From: CAVWUA01 sp963758025
GTDB lineage: Bacteria; Planctomycetota; Planctomycetia; Isosphaerales; Isosphaeraceae
DNA length: 64,000 nucleotides
NCBI GenBank assembly: GCA_963758025.1
Contig: CAVWUA010000009.1
Location: 124,001-188,000 of the forward strand
Direction of reading: 5' to 3'
The position numbers and the translations under genes were made by a program. Each line of letters begins with the position of its first letter. Position 1 is the stretch's first letter. The notes under the pieces were generated by a model. It worked only from the letters and a program-made list of their open reading frames with translations, had not been told where the DNA came from and did no database searches. Below are positions 60,574-64,000 of the stretch, piece after piece.

Positions 60574-60612
60574 AATCGAACCCACGCGAGGCAATCGCAC
60601 GTGGGTTCGATT
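60574..60612 (-). terminator. Hairpin terminator of the Gfo/Idh/MocA gene
   Basis: AATCGAACCCACG (60574-60586) pairs perfectly with CGTGGGTTCGATT (60600-60612). Read on the minus strand, it lies 27 bases after the stop of the oxidoreductase gene and is followed by TTTG. A probable, not ideal, intrinsic terminator. Confidence 0.55.
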
Positions 60613-60638
60613 CGGGTCGAGCGTCACGAGGTCAGTGC

Positions 60639-61964
60639 TCAGCCGAGTTCCGGCAGACGCCAGGGCTGACGGTACTCACGGCGGTAGGACTGGGTGTTCT
60701 TGCCCGCCTCGCCCTCGATGTCGTCTTTCTCCTTGGACCAGCGGATCGACTCGCCGGCCAGGATGGCGACGTTGGCCAGGTGACAGACAGTGGTCGTCTG
60801 GTACATCGACTCCAGGTGCGAGCGCGGCTTCTCGCGGGTCTTCACGCAATCGAGGAAGTTCTGCCAGTGGTCGTACTGGCCGTCGAAGCCGGGGGCCTCG
60901 GTCTTGTCGCGCTCCTTGCCGTCGGGGCCTTTGACCCACCAGCCGCCGCGCCAGACCATCAAGGAGCTGCCGTCGGCCGCGATGAACTCGGTGCCGTGGT
61001 CGGGGCCGCCGTCGAGGGACTTCCGGCCGGTCTCCCAGTGCAGGACGAACTCGGGGAACTGCATGATGGCGAGCTGGGTGTCGGGGGTCGTGCGGTCGTC
61101 GTCCGGGTAGGCGAGGTGTCCGCCGAAGGAGGCGACCGATGTGGGCATGACGAGGTCGGTATCCTTGCTCATGGCCAGCAGGGCGATGTCCATCATGTGG
61201 ACGCCCCAGTCGCCGGTCATGCCGGCGGCATAGTTCCAGAACCATCGCCAGTTGTAGTGGCAGTCCTTGGGGGTGTAGGGGATCATCTCGGCCGGGCCGA
61301 CCCAGAAGTCGTAATCCAGCTCGGCGGGCGGCTCGGTCGGGCTGTTGTTGCCGAGCTGGTTGTTGTCCGTCTTCCAGGCGCGGGCGGTCGTGACCTTGCC
61401 GAGGCGTCCGCTACGGATGTAATCGACCGCGTCCACGAACTCCTTCGTGCTGCGCTGCCAGGTGCCGACCTGCACGACGCGCTTGTTCTTCTTCGCCGCG
61501 GCGACCATGGCCTGGCCTTCGCGGATGTCGTGGCTGATCGGCTTCTCCAGGTACATGTCCTTGCCGGCCATCGCGGCGTGAATCGTCGGCAGGGCGTGCC
61601 AGTGGTCGGGGGTGCCGATGACCACGGCGTCGATGTCCTTCCGTTCGAGCAGTTTGCGGAAGTCCTTGATCTCCTCGGGCCGCTTCCCCTGCTTCTTCTC
61701 GACCTGGTCGGCGGCCTCGCCCATGTGGCGGCTGTCCACGTCGCAGACGGCGGCGAAGGGGACCTTGTGGTCCATGAACACGTTCATGTTGTGCCGCCCC
61801 ATGCCGCCGCAGCCGATCAGGGCCATGACAGGCGTCTCGTTGGGGCTATCGGCCTGATCCTGGGCCTTCGCCGAGCGGGCGCCCAGGATGTTGAACATCC
61901 CGAACCCGGCCGCGGCCACGCCGGTCGATTCCATGAACTGGCGTCGGGTCGTCTTGTCGCTCAT
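60639..61964 (-). CDS. Gfo/Idh/MocA-family oxidoreductase with TAT signal
   Basis: A 441-residue protein. The N-terminus 'TTRRQFMESTGVAAAGFGMF' is a twin-arginine signal, so export in folded form with its cofactor is likely. The NAD(P)-binding motif is 'VMALIGCGGMGRHNMNVFM', the catalytic EKP block 'MYLEKPISHDIREGQAMV', and the C-terminal domain has 'WRWFWNYAAGMTGDWGVHMM' and 'DDDRTTPDTQLAIMQFPEF'. Start taken as ATG 61964. Family members act on sugars; planctomycetes carry many TAT-exported paralogues. A related gene lies at 62947-64000. Confidence 0.94.
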   Translation of the reverse strand: MSDKTTRRQFMESTGVAAAGFGMFNILGARSAKAQDQADSPNETPVMALIGCGGMGRHNMNVFMDHKVPFAAVCDVDSRHMGEAADQVEKKQGKRPEEIKDFRKLLERKDIDAVVIGTPDHWHALPTIHAAMAGKDMYLEKPISHDIREGQAMVAAAKKNKRVVQVGTWQRSTKEFVDAVDYIRSGRLGKVTTARAWKTDNNQLGNNSPTEPPAELDYDFWVGPAEMIPYTPKDCHYNWRWFWNYAAGMTGDWGVHMMDIALLAMSKDTDLVMPTSVASFGGHLAYPDDDRTTPDTQLAIMQFPEFVLHWETGRKSLDGGPDHGTEFIAADGSSLMVWRGGWWVKGPDGKERDKTEAPGFDGQYDHWQNFLDCVKTREKPRSHLESMYQTTTVCHLANVAILAGESIRWSKEKDDIEGEAGKNTQSYRREYRQPWRLPELG

Positions 61965-62048
61965 GAGCATCGTTCCTCTCTCGCTGACGATACAGGGACA
62001 TACCGGGCCGACTTGACCGACCCGGCGGACGAGTTGAGTGTTCCCATC

Positions 62049-62831
62049 TTACCAGCCGCCACTACTGCCGCCCCAGCCACCACCGCCGGACGACGACGAA
62101 GATCCGCCCCCCGACGAGCCGGAGCTGCCCGAGGAGGAGGTACCGGAGCCACCGCCGAAGAACGTGGTCCCGCTCCGCGACCGCCGACGGCGTTTGGGAT
62201 CGTCCGCGCCAATCGACTTGATCACGGCGATAAGCCCCCCAACGATGAAGACGCCGATCATGAAGACGAAGCCGACCCCGGGCGTCCGACGGCGAGGGGC
62301 AGGCGCAGGAAACCCGCGGTTCGCGCGGTGCGGATTCCCTTCCCGAAGCACATTCACCGGCGGCGCGTTGGCCTGCCGGGCTTCCGACCGCGCCTTGACC
62401 TCGGCCAGGACCGGCTCGATCGCCGCGATCCCTCGGGTCAGGCCCTCGTCGAACTCGTCCTTCTTGAACGACGTCAGGAAGGTGTCGAGGATGGTCTGCC
62501 GGCGCGCCGATCCCAGGAACGACTGATAATCGCGTACCTCCATCTGCCGTTCGTCCCTGGCCATCAGGATATAGATCCCCTTGCGATCCGATTGCCGGGC
62601 TCGCCGCAAGGAGACCGCCTCGATCGTCTCCCCCTGAAGCGAGTCGATCGTCTCGATCACGATCGGGACACCGAACTCCGACTCCAGGCGATCCAGGCTC
62701 GATTGTGCCTCCCGAACCGCGTCGTCGCCGAACATCCCGGCATTGTCGTGGATCTCGGCGGAGACAAGCTCCGAAGGCGTTCCGATCAAGAGCAGGCCGA
62801 AAAGGGGTAGCCACGTTGGCAGAAAACGCAT
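62049..62831 (-). CDS. TPM-domain protein with Gly/Ser-rich tail
   Basis: A 260-residue protein: signal peptide ('FGLLLIGTPSELVSAEIHDN'), a TPM/YgcG domain (about residues 25-140, 'EFGVPIVIETIDSLQGETIE', 'GIYILMARDERQMEVRDYQS'), a membrane helix ('VGFVFMIGVFIVGGLIAVIK' near residue 195) and a C-terminal tail of about 40 Gly/Ser residues ending 'WGGSSGGW'. TPM domains are implicated in photosystem repair in plants and in phosphatase-like or membrane-protein roles in bacteria. The Ser/Gly tail is typical of the YgcG branch. The start is ATG 62831. Confidence 0.9.
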   Translation of the reverse strand: MRFLPTWLPLFGLLLIGTPSELVSAEIHDNAGMFGDDAVREAQSSLDRLESEFGVPIVIETIDSLQGETIEAVSLRRARQSDRKGIYILMARDERQMEVRDYQSFLGSARRQTILDTFLTSFKKDEFDEGLTRGIAAIEPVLAEVKARSEARQANAPPVNVLREGNPHRANRGFPAPAPRRRTPGVGFVFMIGVFIVGGLIAVIKSIGADDPKRRRRSRSGTTFFGGGSGTSSSGSSGSSGGGSSSSSGGGGWGGSSGGW

Positions 62832-62946
62832 GGCGGGGCTCCTTTCGTGATGGGGGCCAGGACCGTGGGTGGGTCCGGCGGCTGGCGGCCGGATCGCGGA
62901 CGACCCGGCCACCTTTTGAGGGGGAAATGCGGAACGGTTCGGTTGC

Positions 62947-64000
62947 TCAGACCTGTTCGGGCATCTGGAACCGGTCGCCATACTCCCGGGACAGCAGGGC
63001 GTTGGCCTCGTTGTCGCCGGGGAAGGACTCGCTGGAGGCGTCGAAGGTCAGCTTGCGGCCAACGCGCTGGGCGATGTTGCCCAGGTGGCAGAGCCGGGTG
63101 CTCTTGTGGCCGATCTCGATCTCGGCGTTCGGCGCCTTGCGGGTCTTGATGCAGTCCAGGAAGTTGGCGACGTGCGCGTTTTGCGGGTCGCGGCCCTCGC
63201 CGCCGGCCTTCTCGCCGTCCTCGACGCGCCAGCCGTCGCTGCCGATGATGAGGGTCCCCTTGTCGCCATAGAAGGCAATGCCGAAGCCGTTCCCCTCCTG
63301 GCCGTGCTTGGACCACATCCGGTGCTCCCAGACGATCGCGTTCTGGGGGAACTCATACGTGACGATCTGGGTGTCGGGCGTCTGGCGGTCGTCGTCGAAG
63401 ATGTACTTGCCGCCGCCGGAGGTCACGCGCAAGGGGGCATCGACCCCGAGGCCCCAGCGGGCGACGTCGAGGCCGTGGATGCCGTTGTTGCCCAGCTCGC
63501 CGGTGCCCCAGTTCCAGAACCAGTGCCACTCATAATGGAAGTGGTTCGGGATGAACGGCCGGTGCGGCGCGGGGCCTTCCCACATGGCGTAATCGACCCC
63601 CTCGGGGACCGGGGCCGGCTCACCGTGGCCGATGCTCGGGCGCTGCTGGTGAATCCACGCCTTGGCCAGGCCGATCTTGCCGATCCCGCCCGACTGGAGG
63701 TGCGAGATCGCCTCCTGGATGTACGAGGCGCTGCGGCGCTGGGTGCCCGCCTGGACGATGCGGTTGTACTTCCGCGCGGCCTCGACCATCCGCCGCCCCT
63801 CGACGATGTTGTGGCTGACCGGCTTCTCGCAGTACACGTCCTTGCCCGCCTGGCAGGCGAAGACGGTCAGGAGGGCGTGCCAGTGGTCGGGCGTGGCGAT
63901 GGCGACCGCGTCGATCTCCTTGTCATCGAGCAGGCGGCGGAAGTCCTTCTCGGTCCTCGGCGCCTTGCCGCTGATCTCCTCGACGGCCTTGACCGGCTTG
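62947..64000 (-). CDS. Gfo/Idh/MocA-family oxidoreductase, partial at window edge
   Basis: The frame is open to the window end, so the N-terminal nucleotide-binding part is cut off. Visible are 'DHWHALLTVFACQAGKD', 'YCEKPVSHNIVEGRRMVEAA' with the EKP motif, 'YEWHWFWNWGTGELGNNGIH' and 'FLDCIKTRKAPNAEIEIGHK'. It is clearly related to the protein at 60639-61964 over the shared part. The gene lies upstream of the TPM gene, with 115 bases between them. Sugar dehydrogenase or related activity is likely. Confidence 0.93.
   Translation of the reverse strand, partial: KPVKAVEEISGKAPRTEKDFRRLLDDKEIDAVAIATPDHWHALLTVFACQAGKDVYCEKPVSHNIVEGRRMVEAARKYNRIVQAGTQRRSASYIQEAISHLQSGGIGKIGLAKAWIHQQRPSIGHGEPAPVPEGVDYAMWEGPAPHRPFIPNHFHYEWHWFWNWGTGELGNNGIHGLDVARWGLGVDAPLRVTSGGGKYIFDDDRQTPDTQIVTYEFPQNAIVWEHRMWSKHGQEGNGFGIAFYGDKGTLIIGSDGWRVEDGEKAGGEGRDPQNAHVANFLDCIKTRKAPNAEIEIGHKSTRLCHLGNIAQRVGRKLTFDASSESFPGDNEANALLSREYGDRFQMPEQV

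Noticed and set aside
60357..62810. An 817-residue open frame on the plus strand
   Set aside because: Antisense to the Gfo/Idh/MocA and TPM genes; composition biased and no domain recognised.

Overview
The window looks like a chromosomal segment of a planctomycete, probably Isosphaeraceae-like; this rests on gene content, not on a marker gene. The DNA is visibly GC-rich and carries several hallmark planctomycete families: two DUF1559 (H-X9-DG) prepilin-like proteins, a sulfatase, two Gfo/Idh/MocA oxidoreductases (one with a TAT signal), a DUF1080 secreted hydrolase, a giant extracellular FG-GAP-type repeat protein with an N-terminal 'VESLEGRIVLS' segment, and mfnB, a gene of the archaeal-type C1 cofactor pathway. 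No rRNA, tRNA, CRISPR array, phage or transposase gene was seen.

Layout. 1-5 kb: end of a TlpA-like thioredoxin, a repeat cluster, proC, a metallophosphoesterase, two unrecognised proteins and a LOG-family protein. 5-12.3 kb: heme genes, namely a fused hemD-hemE and a protoporphyrinogen-oxidase-type hemG, separated by two modules each made of a DUF1559 protein plus a tiny lipoprotein. 12.3-17.5 kb (minus strand): mfnB, a DnaQ exonuclease fused to a WYL domain, argC, and a large YfhO-like membrane protein. 17.5-24 kb: csrA behind a sigma-54-like promoter, a LURP-one protein, a sulfatase, a DMT permease and a molybdopterin oxidoreductase. 24-29 kb: glutaredoxin-like protein, a TIGR04282-type transferase, a UGT-type glycosyltransferase and the FG-GAP protein. 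29-33 kb: CysQ-like phosphatase and a tripartite tricarboxylate transporter whose TctC and TctB parts are one protein. 33-39.4 kb: nested palindromes, SDR, PduO-type adenosyltransferase, a TolB-like propeller, DinB, cobT and a 5'-nucleotidase. 39.4-47.2 kb: guaA, xseA, a GT39-like membrane glycosyltransferase and an AsmA-like protein. 47-56.5 kb: DUF1080 protein, two M50 site-2 proteases (one next to dxr), a degenerate M24 protein, an esterase and two stand-alone receivers. 56.5-64 kb: GYG-rich secreted proteins, an SDR, a double CAP-domain protein, Gfo/Idh/MocA proteins and a TPM-domain protein.

A striking technical feature is that about 16 genes between 14 and 60 kb, including housekeeping guaA, argC, xseA and rseP, are each interrupted by single-base frame shifts while the protein stays well conserved in the next frame. 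I read these mostly as consensus or assembly indels and annotate each such gene as one locus; the dense run at 19.5-23.4 kb could be genuine decay.

The most interesting biology, in my reading: the HemD-HemE fusion, the DnaQ-WYL fusion, the TctC-TctB fusion, a Russian-doll palindrome of about 390 bp, 150-bp in-frame repeats kept nearly identical at DNA level, paired DUF1559-lipoprotein modules with possible sigma-54 control, and an M24 family protein lacking recognisable metal ligands.
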